A DNA stretch of 64,000 nucleotides from Prolixibacter bellariivorans ATCC BAA-1284 (GCF_000621705.1 NZ_JHXO01000011.1:248001-312000); one strand, 5' to 3'. Counted from the stretch's first letter, positions 38,265 through 47,732 are shown. Notes: generated by a model not told the origin, from the sequence alone. Numbers and translations: made by a program.

Positions 38265-39326
38265 TTATTTAAAAATGCGATTTTTATTCAACGCTCGCTG
38301 GTAGCGCGCTGCATTCCGGTTGTGCTCTCTCAATGTGCGAGAGAAATTGTGGTAGCCTGAAAAATCTTCCTTTGCACAGAAATACAAGTATTTACTTTTC
38401 TCATAATTCAGTACGGCATCAATACTTTTCGGATTCGGAAAATTAATGGGGCCGGGAGGTAAGCCTTTGTATTTGTATGTGTTGTAAGGCGATTCAATTT
38501 CGAGGTGTTGATTGAGAATGCGCTTGATACTAAAATCTCCAACGGCAAATTTCACGGTCGGGTCGGCTTGTAACCGCCATCCACGCTTTAACCGGTTGAT
38601 GTAAACGCCCGCAATTTTGTGCATTTCATCCGGTTTAACCGTTTCTTCCTGAACAATAGAAGCCAGGGTTGTTGCCTGAACGGGTGTCATACCTGCTGCT
38701 TCCGCTTTCTTTTTCCGTTCATCATTCCAGAAACGGTCGAACTCTTGTTTCATCCGGTCGACAAATTCTACCGGTGTCGTTGTCCAGTATAACTCGTAGG
38801 TGTTGGGAATAAACATTGCCGGAAATGAGGCATACGTGAAGCCATATTTTTGGGCCACAACGGTATCAGTTAGCTCTTTCAGAAAAGCGGCTGAATCTGC
38901 TTCGAGATAATGTGATAAACGAGCTGCCAAATCTTTCCTGAATCGAATGTTATTGAAGGTCACTTTAATGGGAGTCTGGGCGCCGGAACGCAACACATCA
39001 ATCAGTTTGTTGTTGCTCCAGTTCTTTTCAAGTTTGTACGCCCCCGGTTTTATCAAATCCGGATACTTTTTTTTATTCGCTACCCATTTGATGGACTTGT
39101 AGTTGGCCAAAAAATCACCAGCCTTCAGTGAGTCAATTACCTGATCATAAGTCGCACCATCGGGAATGTAAACAAAGCCTGTATGTTTTACATTATTCTC
39201 GAAAATGTACCCATACAGCTGAAAAGCACGAATGCCTGCCACAATAAATCCGATGCTAACCAATATAATGGCCCATTTTCCCATGCGGGGGAAAACCATT
39301 AGTCTATTTCTGCGCTCAATTCCCAT
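38265..39326 (-). CDS. mltG: Endolytic murein transglycosylase MltG (YceG-like)
   Basis: A 353-residue inner-membrane protein with one helix (about 15-37, WAIILVSIGFIVAG), a LysM-like periplasmic part and the YceG catalytic region: YGFTYASFPAMFIPNTYELYW, TTLASIVQEETVKPDEM with the catalytic Glu, and VYINRLKRGWRLQADPTVKFA. It cuts nascent glycan strands and sets their length. The frame is open to 39377; ATG39326 gives a short cytoplasmic tail as in homologues, so it is preferred. It is adjacent to murB, so both cell-wall genes converge here. Confidence 0.92.
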   Translation of the reverse strand: MGIERRNRLMVFPRMGKWAIILVSIGFIVAGIRAFQLYGYIFENNVKHTGFVYIPDGATYDQVIDSLKAGDFLANYKSIKWVANKKKYPDLIKPGAYKLEKNWSNNKLIDVLRSGAQTPIKVTFNNIRFRKDLAARLSHYLEADSAAFLKELTDTVVAQKYGFTYASFPAMFIPNTYELYWTTTPVEFVDRMKQEFDRFWNDERKKKAEAAGMTPVQATTLASIVQEETVKPDEMHKIAGVYINRLKRGWRLQADPTVKFAVGDFSIKRILNQHLEIESPYNTYKYKGLPPGPINFPNPKSIDAVLNYEKSKYLYFCAKEDFSGYHNFSRTLREHNRNAARYQRALNKNRIFK

Positions 39327-39504
39327 ACTTAGTCTTTTACGGTGGGTAAAAATAGTAATTTCAGTCGAACTCCCCATTTCATGCTCAGAGGTTGTTTATT
39401 TATGTTTTGTTGACAATTATTCAACGGTTTACAGCCAAATATTTTATATTTTCGTGCCTGAATCTGAAAACCAAAAAATCGTTAACTGTTTGGAGGACAA
39501 TTTT

Positions 39505-40695
39505 ATGCATCAGGTAAAGCTTGCAGATGAAATTTATTATGTAGGAGTAAACGACCGGAAAACACACCTTTTTGAAAATTATTGGCCGCTTCCACACGGA
39601 ATGGCGTACAATTCGTATCTCATTGTTGATGAGAAGGTCGCTTTGATGGACACCGTTGAGCGTACGTTTATCGACGAATATCTTTCGAATATTAAAAATA
39701 TACTGGGTGACAGGAAGGTTGATTACCTTGTTATTAACCACATGGAACCTGATCATTCCGGAGCAATCCGCAGCATCGTTGCCGAATATCCTGATATCAC
39801 CCTCGTCGGGAACAAGAAAACTTTTCCGATGCTGGAAAACTTTTACCAGATTAAGGAAAATACACTGGAAATTGGTGATGGTGATGAACTTCCGTTAGGA
39901 AAAAATACCTTAGAGTTTTACACCATCCCGATGGTCCACTGGCCCGAAACGATGGTTAGTTTCGAAAAGACGAACGGCATCCTATTCTCAGCCGATGCTT
40001 TTGGAGCCTTTGGCACGCTCGATGGTGGAATTTTCGATGATGAGCTGAATCTCAGTTTCTACGAAGAGGAAATGATGCGCTACTTTACCAATATCGTTGG
40101 AAAGTACAGTCCGCATACGCAACGTGCCATGAAAAAGCTGAGTGGTTTGGACATTAAAATGATTGCTGCACTTCATGGTCCAATCTGGCGTTCGCATACC
40201 GATTTTGTGCTTTCGCGGTACGATAAATGGAGCAGTTACCAAACGGAAGAAGGTGTCGTGATTGTGTATGGTAGCATGTACGGTAATACCGAAAAAATGG
40301 CCGATGTAATTGCCCGTCAGCTGGCAGTTCGTGGCGTGAAAAATATTCGCGTTTACGATGCTTCGAAAACGCACCAATCGTATATCATCAGTGATATTTT
40401 CAAATACAAGGGATTTATCGTGGGAAGCGCTGCTTATAACAACGAAATGTTCCCGAGTGTGGAAGCGTTGGTGACCAAAATTGAGCACATGGGCATCAAG
40501 GAGCACCTGTTGGGTGTTTTTGGCTCATTCTCCTGGAACGGTGGTGGCGTGAAAAACCTGATGAAGTTTGCCGAGAACATTAAGTGGGATGTGGTTTATG
40601 AGCCGGTGGAAGAGAAAGGCGCTTTGAAAGCGGATAAATTCCAGATGTGTATCGATTTGGCGAATGCGATGGCAGACCGCTTGAACGCAGAGTAA
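39505..40695 (+). CDS. A-type flavodiiron protein (FprA/Rubredoxin:oxygen oxidoreductase)
   Basis: A 396-residue two-domain enzyme. The beta-lactamase-like domain carries all diiron ligands in the standard places: His79-x-Glu81-x-Asp83-His84 (NHMEPDHSG), His145 (PMVHWPE), Asp164 (SADAFG) and His224 (ALHGPIWR). The flavodoxin domain (about 250-390) binds FMN through GSMYGNTEKMA. Such proteins reduce oxygen to water or NO to nitrous oxide and protect anaerobic metabolism. ATG39505 is chosen because TTTGGAGGACA is a good ribosome site; the upstream open frame is fortuitous. The gene is alone and ends at a bidirectional terminator. Confidence 0.93.
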   Translation: MHQVKLADEIYYVGVNDRKTHLFENYWPLPHGMAYNSYLIVDEKVALMDTVERTFIDEYLSNIKNILGDRKVDYLVINHMEPDHSGAIRSIVAEYPDITLVGNKKTFPMLENFYQIKENTLEIGDGDELPLGKNTLEFYTIPMVHWPETMVSFEKTNGILFSADAFGAFGTLDGGIFDDELNLSFYEEEMMRYFTNIVGKYSPHTQRAMKKLSGLDIKMIAALHGPIWRSHTDFVLSRYDKWSSYQTEEGVVIVYGSMYGNTEKMADVIARQLAVRGVKNIRVYDASKTHQSYIISDIFKYKGFIVGSAAYNNEMFPSVEALVTKIEHMGIKEHLLGVFGSFSWNGGGVKNLMKFAENIKWDVVYEPVEEKGALKADKFQMCIDLANAMADRLNAE

Positions 40696-40713
40696 TTTAT
40701 TTTGAACCCGATA

Positions 40714-40749
40714 AAAAAGGCTGTCTTCAGAGATGAGGACAGCCTTTTT
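40714..40749. terminator. Bidirectional terminator between the flavodiiron gene and uxaA
   Basis: AAAAAGGCTGTC (40714-40725) pairs perfectly with GACAGCCTTTTT (40738-40749) around a 12-nt loop. It serves both converging genes. Confidence 0.9.
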
Positions 40750-40770
40750 CTATGTTCAGGTGTGGCGTTA

Positions 40771-42258
40771 TTAAAGGGTTACGCCCGATTTGAAAATGGC
40801 CATTTCGCGAAAACCGCTTTTTTCATGGTTTAGCTTTTCGCCGCTGGCCACGTTGATGATATATTGTACAAATTCGTCAAGTAATTCTTCCATGGTTTGC
40901 CCGTTGACTAACTCTCCGGCGTTGAAATCGATCCAATGCTTTTTCTTTTCGTAAATCGGGGTGTTGGTTGAGATTTTCATGGTGGGAATAAAACTGCCGA
41001 ACGGTGTTCCCCGTCCGGTGGTAAACAGCACCATTTGGCATCCGCTGAAACCAAGTGCCGACGTAGCTACCAAATCGTTTCCGGGAGCAGATAAAAGGTT
41101 CAATCCTTTTTTGCTAAGTGGATCACCATATTTCAGCACATCCACGATGTTTGCATTTCCGCCCTTTTGCGTACAGCCCAGCGATTTTTCTTCCAGTGTG
41201 GTAATCCCGCCGGCTTTATTTCCCGGCGACGGATTTTCGTATACCGGTTGGTTGTGTGCAGCAAAATAATCTTTGAAATCGTTGATTAGGCTGACGGTCT
41301 TACCGAAGATGGCTTCGTTTTCAGCTCGTTCCATGAGTTGCTTCTCGGCACCAAACATCTCGGGTACTTCAGTGAGAATCGTAGTTCCGCCGGAAGCGGT
41401 TAGGAAATCGGAGAAAGCGCCCAACAACGGGTTCGCGGTGATGCCGGAAAAACCGTCGGAACCACCGCATTTCAATCCAATGTTTAATTCGGATAGGGGT
41501 AGTTCAACGCGTTGGTCACGACGCATAACCTCGTAGAGTTCCTTCAGTATTTTGACGCCTTCCTCAATCTCATCCTCTACTGCCTGGGCTTTCAGAAAGC
41601 GGACACGTTCTTCATCGAAATCGCCCAGCGAATCCCGGAAGTCTTCCATCTGTAAATTTTCGCATCCTAGACTCAGGACTAGTACGCCACCGGCATTCGG
41701 GTGTTTGGCCATATTTCCCAATACTTTTCGGGTATTGGCATGGTCATCGCCCAACTGCGAACAACCGTAATTGTGCTTGAATACCTGAACGGCATCAATG
41801 TCATTCGGGTGAACTTCTGATTTGAAGATGTCGAGAATTTGTTGAGCCTGACCGTTCACGCAGCCAACCGTTGGTATAATCCACAGCTCATTCCTGATTC
41901 CGGCTTTTCCGTCCTTTCGTAGGTAACCCTTAAACGTGCGCGAGGGCTCACCTTCGGAAAGCTTTCTGAAATTTGGATGATACGTGTACTCCAGGTTTCC
42001 TGATAAGTTTGTCTTCAGGTTATGGGAATGTACATGTTCACCAACTTCAATCGTAGAGGTGGCGTGACCAATGGGTTCGCCGTATTTCAGAATCAATTCG
42101 TCCGTTTCAATTTTTTGAATGGCGACTTTGTGGCCGGCCGGAATTTCCTGCAAAACGGTAATCTGCTGGCCGTCGACTTGCAGTTGCTCACCTGAACTGT
42201 GCGGTTGGAGGCAGACGACTACATTATCTTTTGGCGAAATGCGAATAAACTTTTCCAT
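40771..42258 (-). CDS. uxaA: Altronate dehydratase
   Basis: A 495-residue full-length UxaA/GarD-family dehydratase with an N-terminal SAF domain (about 1-95) and a C-terminal catalytic domain holding the conserved Cys/Glu-rich metal region: GCVNGQAQQILD, HNYGCSQLGDDHANT, LSLGCENLQ, GLKCGGSDGFSGITANPLLG and LLSAPGNDLVATSALG. It converts D-altronate to 2-keto-3-deoxygluconate, the step after UxaB in galacturonate catabolism. It is the second gene of a uxaB-uxaA operon (77-nt gap). Confidence 0.93.
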   Translation of the reverse strand: MEKFIRISPKDNVVVCLQPHSSGEQLQVDGQQITVLQEIPAGHKVAIQKIETDELILKYGEPIGHATSTIEVGEHVHSHNLKTNLSGNLEYTYHPNFRKLSEGEPSRTFKGYLRKDGKAGIRNELWIIPTVGCVNGQAQQILDIFKSEVHPNDIDAVQVFKHNYGCSQLGDDHANTRKVLGNMAKHPNAGGVLVLSLGCENLQMEDFRDSLGDFDEERVRFLKAQAVEDEIEEGVKILKELYEVMRRDQRVELPLSELNIGLKCGGSDGFSGITANPLLGAFSDFLTASGGTTILTEVPEMFGAEKQLMERAENEAIFGKTVSLINDFKDYFAAHNQPVYENPSPGNKAGGITTLEEKSLGCTQKGGNANIVDVLKYGDPLSKKGLNLLSAPGNDLVATSALGFSGCQMVLFTTGRGTPFGSFIPTMKISTNTPIYEKKKHWIDFNAGELVNGQTMEELLDEFVQYIINVASGEKLNHEKSGFREMAIFKSGVTL

Positions 42259-42270
42259 CTGTTGTTTTGT

Positions 42271-42296
42271 AAAGCCGGGAAATACTCCCGGACTTT
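42271..42296 (-). other. Intercistronic hairpin between uxaB and uxaA
   Basis: CCGGGA (42275-42280) pairs with TCCCGG (42286-42291), extended by AAAG/CTTT flanks. In the minus direction there is no good T-run, so it is more likely an mRNA stability or processing element than a terminator. Confidence 0.45.
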
Positions 42297-42335
42297 TTCA
42301 TTCATCACAGTTAATCAATCATTCAAAACATGTAC

Positions 42336-43817
42336 TCAGGCAACTTTCTTCTTCGGATTTCTTCTGCCCAGTACTGATTTTACAGCTTGCTTCATGCCTG
42401 TCTGTTCAATCAGGTAGAGGTAGCCGGCTACCGCTTCGGTGAGTCCGGAAATCTGGTTCAAATCCTGTTTCCAAAGTTGTTTCAGATTCAGTACTTTGGT
42501 CGTTAGCTGATGCATTCCTTCCGGAGTTCCATCATAAGCTTCCCATACTTCACCGTAGAAGTCCAGAATCCATTGGTCATCATTCAGTGTATATGCAACT
42601 CCCTCAACGCTTCCTTTGTAGTAGGCAATGGTTGCTGCCAGCGAGAAAACCAGCTTTTGCGGTAAGCGACCTTCTTTTTCAAAATAATCGAGCAGTGAAG
42701 GCAGATTACGAGTTTCCCATTTCGACATGGAGTTGAGGGCAATGCTCTTCCATTCGTGGCGGATATACGGATTGTAGAAACGTTCCAGAATTTTTGTTGC
42801 AAAAGCTTCCAGTTCAGTTCGGTTTCCCTGAATTCCCACCAGAATCTCATCATAAACCATTTCCTTCATGAAGCGGCCGATTTCGAGGTTTTCGATGCTT
42901 TCGCGAACGGTTGGCAGGCCATATAGCAGCGACGTAGCGAAACTTCCGGTGTGGCATCCGTTCAGCACACGTACTTTCTGTTCGCGGTAGCGGGTCATGT
43001 CTTTTACAAATTTTACCTCCAGACCTGCTTCCTGTGCCGGAAATTCTTTTTGCACCCATTCCGGTCCTTCAATGATCCACAGGTGAAAGTATTCGGCTTC
43101 GGTGACTAAATTATCTTCGTAGCCCAGCTCTTGCTGAATTTCCTTAATGTTTTCTTTCGGGAAACCGGGAACAATACGGTCGACCAGTGAATTACAGAAT
43201 GCGCATGAATTTTCGAGCCATTCGGTAAAGGCCGGTTCGAGCTTCCAGTTTTCAGCATGTTGTAACACGTACTTTTTTAGGAAATCGGCATTCCGGTCTA
43301 TCAACTCGCAGGCAATGACGATTAGTCCTTTGGCCGGATCGCCTTTAAATGTTTTGAAACGCTGATATAGCAGTGCGGTCATTTTTCCCGGGAAGGATTT
43401 CTGAGGTTGCATCTCCAGTCGGTCATTTTCATCGAATACAATGCCCGCTTCTGTCGTATTGGAAATGACAAAACGGAGTTCCGGATTGTCGATTACTTCC
43501 CGGTAGGAATCGAATTCGGTGTACGGATTGATTCCCCGATTGATGCAGTCAATCAGTTCGGTTTCTTTTACCGGCTGACCGTTTTTCATTCCTTTCAGGC
43601 ATACATGATACAAACCGTCCTGTGCATTGAGCATATCCACCATTCCCCGCTCAATGGGTTGAACAACGGTAATTCCTGCGTTGAAACCGGCCGTTTTATT
43701 CATTCGGTTCACCATCCAGTCGGTAAATGATCGTAAAAAGTTGCCTTCTCCGAATTGTAGTATCCGTTCGGGATAAATAGGAAGGTCGGCTACATTGCTG
43801 CGGTTCAGTTTTTTCAT
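42336..43817 (-). CDS. uxaB: Tagaturonate reductase (mannitol-dehydrogenase family)
   Basis: A 493-residue long-chain NAD-dependent dehydrogenase. It has the N-terminal ILQFGEGNFLRSFTDWMV, VQPIERGMVDML, and the family's catalytic region VRVLNGCHTGSFATSLLYGLP, with a helical C-terminal domain. UxaB reduces tagaturonate to altronate with NADH. Fructuronate reductase UxuB is the close alternative; pairing with uxaA favours UxaB. It is the first gene of the operon and two palindromic sites lie just upstream (43839-43888). Confidence 0.9.
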   Translation of the reverse strand: MKKLNRSNVADLPIYPERILQFGEGNFLRSFTDWMVNRMNKTAGFNAGITVVQPIERGMVDMLNAQDGLYHVCLKGMKNGQPVKETELIDCINRGINPYTEFDSYREVIDNPELRFVISNTTEAGIVFDENDRLEMQPQKSFPGKMTALLYQRFKTFKGDPAKGLIVIACELIDRNADFLKKYVLQHAENWKLEPAFTEWLENSCAFCNSLVDRIVPGFPKENIKEIQQELGYEDNLVTEAEYFHLWIIEGPEWVQKEFPAQEAGLEVKFVKDMTRYREQKVRVLNGCHTGSFATSLLYGLPTVRESIENLEIGRFMKEMVYDEILVGIQGNRTELEAFATKILERFYNPYIRHEWKSIALNSMSKWETRNLPSLLDYFEKEGRLPQKLVFSLAATIAYYKGSVEGVAYTLNDDQWILDFYGEVWEAYDGTPEGMHQLTTKVLNLKQLWKQDLNQISGLTEAVAGYLYLIEQTGMKQAVKSVLGRRNPKKKVA

Positions 43818-43838
43818 TCTCTCTTTGATTTATTGATT

Positions 43839-43854
43839 TCGTGTTCGTACACGG
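43839..43854. promoter_or_regulatory. Palindromic operator-like site 1 upstream of uxaB
   Basis: TCGTGTTCGTACACGG is a 16-bp near-palindrome (6 of 8 pairs) with a central CG. It lies 22 nt before the uxaB start, close to where a promoter would be. A second copy of the same pattern lies 34 bp away between centres. A LacI-type regulator is possible because of the central CpG, but none is encoded in the window. Confidence 0.55.
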
Positions 43855-43872
43855 AATTGCATTTTAAAAAAT

Positions 43873-43888
43873 CCGTGTGCGAACACGG
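43873..43888. promoter_or_regulatory. Palindromic operator-like site 2 upstream of uxaB
   Basis: CCGTGTGCGAACACGG is a 16-bp near-palindrome (7 of 8 pairs) with a central CG, sharing CGTGTnCGnACACGG with site 1. The two sites also pair with each other as a larger inverted repeat. Their spacing, about three helical turns, suits cooperative or looped repression. Confidence 0.6.
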
Positions 43889-44078
43889 AGTCAGCTGCTA
43901 AAGTATAAATTTATGTTGTTGCTCCATCACTAATGGTGAGAGCGTATTTGTATTTTATTTATTATCAATAGAATAAAAATGATAATTAATGATAAATTAA
44001 TTTTATCATCTGTCGCAGGATGTTTATTCAAAATGTGAACGCATATTATTTCTAAATTAGGAGTAGAATTATGATGAA

Positions 44079-44612
44079 ATGGTTTATGTTTTGACTGGTG
44101 GTCCCGGATTTGGAAAAACCGCGCTTGCAGAGAAGCTTGCGCTGAAAGGATACCAAATCGGTCCTGAAATTGCACGTGTATTGATTGATGAGCAACTAAA
44201 AAAGGGGGGAGAGATTTTACCCTGGCGGAATTCCCGGGAGTTCGAACGTCGGGTGATGGAGTCGCGCATTCGTTTTATTCAGCAGATTCCTGATAAAGAG
44301 ATTGCTTTCGCCGATCGGGGCTTGCCGGACCAGGTCGCTTTTTCACTGTATAAGGGGAAACCAGTTTCGGAGCCATTAGCTGCGGCAGTAAAGAACCATC
44401 GGTATGCCGAAACTGTTTTTATTACACCTCCGTGGCGCGAGATATACACGGAAGATGACATCCGGAAGGAAACGTTCGAAGAGGCTTGCCGAATTCATGA
44501 TTGGATTGTAAAAGCTTACCGGGAAGCAGGCTACCATTTGGTGGAAATCCCGAAAGGCAGTGTTGACGAGCGGGTGAAGTTTATTGCCGATTTTGTTTCA
44601 TCGGCCATTTGA
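44079..44612 (+). CDS. P-loop ATPase/kinase of the AAA_28 type
   Basis: A 177-residue single-domain P-loop NTPase with Walker A TGGPGFGKTALAEKL (6-20), a hydrophobic Walker-B-like EIAFADRGLPDQVAF and a helical lid with DDIRKETFEEA. Members of this family resemble small-molecule kinases, such as nicotinamide riboside kinase-like ATPases, and their substrates are mostly unknown. It diverges from uxaB across about 260 nt of AT-rich DNA and precedes the SGNH hydrolase gene by 51 nt on the same strand. The two may be co-transcribed. Confidence 0.82.
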   Translation: MVYVLTGGPGFGKTALAEKLALKGYQIGPEIARVLIDEQLKKGGEILPWRNSREFERRVMESRIRFIQQIPDKEIAFADRGLPDQVAFSLYKGKPVSEPLAAAVKNHRYAETVFITPPWREIYTEDDIRKETFEEACRIHDWIVKAYREAGYHLVEIPKGSVDERVKFIADFVSSAI

Positions 44613-44663
44613 TAAGTGAATTTCCTTTGTATTAAAACATAGTAAACGATAAAAACGAAGCGC

Positions 44664-45449
44664 ATGAAAAGAACCGATCGTCGCGAATTTTTGAAACAGA
44701 CGGCCATAAGTGCCGGAGCTCTCACTGCCATCCCTGGAATTATTGCGGCTAGCGCGCAATCTGCCAATGCGCAGGTGGAAACAGAGATATTGTCTGAAGT
44801 TTTCTTGAAAAAAAATGATGTGATTCTTTTTCAGGGTGACTCCATTACGGATGCCGGAAGAGAAAAGAAAGATCAGCGGCCAAACGATCCATGGGGATTT
44901 GGTCCCGGTTATGTTTTCCTGGCAGCATCGCGACTGCTGGATCAGTTTGCCGAAAAAAATCTGACCATTTACAACTGCGGCATTAGCGGAAACAAAGTTT
45001 TTCAATTGTCCGATCGTTGGGAGACTGATTGTTTGGAACTAAATCCCAAACTACTTTCTATCCTGATTGGCGTGAACGACTATTGGCACATGCACGATGG
45101 TAAATATGACGGTACCATCGAGGTGTACGAAAACGATTACCGCGAACTGCTAAGGCGAACAAAAGCTGCTATGCCTGATGTGAAACTGGTGATTGGTGAG
45201 CCTTTTGCCGTTTTGGGATGCCGTGCTGTGGATAACACGTGGTTTCCCGCATTTGATGCCTACCGGAAAGTTGCCCGTAAACTGGCTAAAGAGTTCGATG
45301 CGATTTTTATTCCGTATCAATCGGTTTTTGATGAAGCGTCGAAGAGAGTCGAGCCGACATATTGGACGGCAGATGGCGTTCATCCCACAGTAGCCGGTTG
45401 TCACCTGATGGCGGCCGCCTGGTTGAAAGCGGTCTTTGGAATGGAATAA
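44664..45449 (+). CDS. Tat-exported SGNH/GDSL-family esterase
   Basis: A 261-residue secreted hydrolase. The N-terminus DRREFLKQTAISAGA is a twin-arginine (Tat) signal, with cleavage likely near SANAQ. All four SGNH blocks are present: FQGDSITDAG (Ser nucleophile), GISGNKV, IGVNDYW and DGVHPTVAG (Asp-His). Close family members remove acetyl or other acyl groups from glycans such as xylan and pectin. The neighbouring galacturonate genes make a pectin-related deacetylase an attractive but unproven guess. Confidence 0.88.
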   Translation: MKRTDRREFLKQTAISAGALTAIPGIIAASAQSANAQVETEILSEVFLKKNDVILFQGDSITDAGREKKDQRPNDPWGFGPGYVFLAASRLLDQFAEKNLTIYNCGISGNKVFQLSDRWETDCLELNPKLLSILIGVNDYWHMHDGKYDGTIEVYENDYRELLRRTKAAMPDVKLVIGEPFAVLGCRAVDNTWFPAFDAYRKVARKLAKEFDAIFIPYQSVFDEASKRVEPTYWTADGVHPTVAGCHLMAAAWLKAVFGME

Positions 45450-45460
45450 GAAATACAAAA

Positions 45461-45489
45461 AAATCCCCGGCCAAAACAACCGGGGATTT
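45461..45489. terminator. Bidirectional terminator between the SGNH hydrolase and transketolase genes
   Basis: AAATCCCCGG (45461-45470) pairs with CCGGGGATTT (45480-45489) around a 9-nt loop. An A-run precedes it (45457-45463), so it works best for transketolase on the minus strand and serves the SGNH gene less well. Confidence 0.8.
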
Positions 45490-45509
45490 CCATTGGTAAC
45501 AAGTGCAAG

Positions 45510-47540
45510 TTATTTTCCAAGGAATGCTTTTACCTGTTTGTATACGTTTTCGCCGTTGAATCCCAATTCTTCATCAAGCACGGAATAAGGTGCAGAGAAT
45601 CCAAACGAGTTGAGGCCCCAGACAGCGCCATCATCACCAACAAGTCCTTTCAGGGTAACCGGCAAACCAGCTGTCATCCCGAATTTCGGTACATCAGCAG
45701 GAATTACTTCTGACTGGTAGGCTTTGTCCTGTGTGCGGAAAAGTCCTTCGGAAGGTACCGAGACTACCCGAACTTTCAAGCTGTCGCGTTCGCGTAATAA
45801 AGCTGCACCACTCACGAGCGTAGCTACCTCTGAACCGGAAGCCAGTAAAATAACGTCCGGGTTGGCGTCATTTTCAACAATGTAAGCTCCCTTTTCAGCT
45901 TCCAGTGCATCGGTGTAACGATTGCTGTTGGCCGGTAAGTCTTTTATATTCTGACGAGATAGAATCAATGCGGTAGGCGTGTCAGTATTTTCCAGCGCCA
46001 TTTTCCATGAAACAGTCGTTTCAGGTCCATCGGCCGGACGCAGAACCAGCATGGAATTTTCGCCGTGGTGATTTTTCAATTGTTCGAGCAGACGAATTTG
46101 TGCTTCCTGTTCCACCGGCTGGTGAGTTGGACCATCTTCTCCTACACGGAAAGCATCGTGTGTCCATACATATTTTACCGGAAGTTCCATCAGAGCTGCC
46201 AAACGAACTGCAGGTTTCATGTAATCGGAGAATACGAAGAAAGTTCCGCAAACCGGAATCACACCACCGTGAAGAGCCAAACCATTCATGACACATGCCA
46301 TGGTCAATTCCGAAACACCTGACTGCAGGAAGGCTCCGGTGAAATCATTCTTGGTAAACGGATGTGTCTTTTTCAGGAATCCATCGGTTTTATCGGAGTT
46401 CGACAAGTCGGCGGAAGCCACAATCATATTTTCGATTTCATCCGCGAAAGCGGCTAAAACGGCACCTGATGCTGCGCGAGTTGCCGTGTTGGCTTTTTGT
46501 TCCAATGCGGCAAAATCAAATTCAGGAATATCACCGGAGAGGAAGTTTTCCAGTTTCTCGGCCAGTTCCGGATTGGCTTTTTCCCATTTTTCTTCTTCTG
46601 CTTCAAACTCTTTTACCCACTGACGAAGCTCATCCTGACGCTTTTTGTAAAGCTCCTCCACTTCAGGGAAGATTTGGAAAGGCTCTTTCGGATCGCCGCC
46701 CAGATTGGCAACGGTTTTGTCGAGTGAAGCGCCTGCTGCGGAAAGTGGTTGTCCGTGAGTCGAAACTTTTCGTTCGAAATTTTCGCCACCTTCGGTAACC
46801 GCACCTTTTCCCATAATGGTTTTACCAATGATGAGGGTCGGTTTTTCCGTCTCTTCATTGGCGGCTTTTAGTGCTGCACGGATTTCATCGGCATCGTTGC
46901 CTTTGATGGTTATGACCTTCCATCCCCAGGCTTCGTATTTTTTTGCGGTGTCTTCGTGACTAACTTCATTGGTTTCGGAAGAGAGCTGGATGTCGTTGGA
47001 GTCGTAAAACATTACCAGATTGCTCAATCCGAGGAAACCGGCCAGGCGACCTGCTCCCTGAGAAACTTCCTCCTGAATACCACCATCAGAGATGAATGTA
47101 TACGTTTTATGTGCCATCCATTCGCCAAAACGAGCCACGAGGAAGCGCTCGGCAATAGCTGCTCCAACGGCCATGGTATGTCCCTGTCCCAGCGGTCCGG
47201 AAGTATTTTCCACACCCCGCTCGGTATCCAGTTCCGGGTGTCCGGGAGTAACCGAACCCCATTGACGGAAATTCTTCAGGTCTTCCATCGAGAATTTTCC
47301 CGAAAGGGCGAGCACAGAATAAAGCATCGGAGACATATGACCCGGATCGAGGAAGAAACGATCGCGGAACGGCCAGTTCATGTCGTCCGGGTTATATTTT
47401 AGAAATTCAGAATACAAAACGTTGACGTAATCAGCTCCGCCCATGGCACCGCCCGGGTGACCCGATTTTGCTTTGTCGACCATAGCGGCCGATAAAATTC
47501 GAATGTTGTCTGCTGCTTTATTGGTTAAATTGTTCTTCAT
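45510..47540 (-). CDS. tkt: Transketolase
   Basis: A 676-residue thiamine-diphosphate transketolase. The PP domain has AKSGHPGGAMGGADY, a TPP/Mg site ISDGGIQEEVSQGAG and FYDSNDIQLSSET; the PYR domain has EVSELTMACVMNGLALHGG, THDAFRVGEDGPTHQPVEQ and the C-terminal domain ends in LNGENVYKQVKAFLGK. It moves two-carbon units between sugar phosphates in the non-oxidative pentose phosphate pathway. It is monocistronic but lies near gnd and gluconate genes on the same strand. Confidence 0.95.
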   Translation of the reverse strand: MKNNLTNKAADNIRILSAAMVDKAKSGHPGGAMGGADYVNVLYSEFLKYNPDDMNWPFRDRFFLDPGHMSPMLYSVLALSGKFSMEDLKNFRQWGSVTPGHPELDTERGVENTSGPLGQGHTMAVGAAIAERFLVARFGEWMAHKTYTFISDGGIQEEVSQGAGRLAGFLGLSNLVMFYDSNDIQLSSETNEVSHEDTAKKYEAWGWKVITIKGNDADEIRAALKAANEETEKPTLIIGKTIMGKGAVTEGGENFERKVSTHGQPLSAAGASLDKTVANLGGDPKEPFQIFPEVEELYKKRQDELRQWVKEFEAEEEKWEKANPELAEKLENFLSGDIPEFDFAALEQKANTATRAASGAVLAAFADEIENMIVASADLSNSDKTDGFLKKTHPFTKNDFTGAFLQSGVSELTMACVMNGLALHGGVIPVCGTFFVFSDYMKPAVRLAALMELPVKYVWTHDAFRVGEDGPTHQPVEQEAQIRLLEQLKNHHGENSMLVLRPADGPETTVSWKMALENTDTPTALILSRQNIKDLPANSNRYTDALEAEKGAYIVENDANPDVILLASGSEVATLVSGAALLRERDSLKVRVVSVPSEGLFRTQDKAYQSEVIPADVPKFGMTAGLPVTLKGLVGDDGAVWGLNSFGFSAPYSVLDEELGFNGENVYKQVKAFLGK

Positions 47541-47668
47541 CTGATTGTGGTTAAAATATTTTCGACGTAAAAATAGGAATTTTTGATTATTAAAATGGCA
47601 ACAATAGGTGTAAATAATACACTTTACTTTTGTCGTTTTTATAGACTGATTTTAATATGCGTCCATAT

Positions 47669-47710
47669 AAAAAAGAAACACCCCAAAACAGTTAAGGTTT
47701 GGAGTGTTTC
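47669..47710 (-). terminator. Rho-independent terminator of serA
   Basis: GAAACACCCCAAA (47675-47687) pairs with TTTGGAGTGTTTC (47698-47710) with one mismatch. The A-run at 47669-47674 gives the T-run in the minus direction. It lies 22 nt after the serA stop. Confidence 0.85.
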
Positions 47711-47732
47711 CTATCTAAATCATTAAAGATTG

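Noticed and set aside
39232-39504. N-terminal 91-codon extension of the flavodiiron protein
   Set aside because: The extension overlaps the divergent mltG gene and has no protein features; ATG39505 has a strong ribosome site and gives standard metal-ligand numbering.
42271-42296. Terminator between uxaB and uxaA
   Set aside because: The T-run is on the plus strand while both genes are on the minus strand, so it is listed only as a hairpin.
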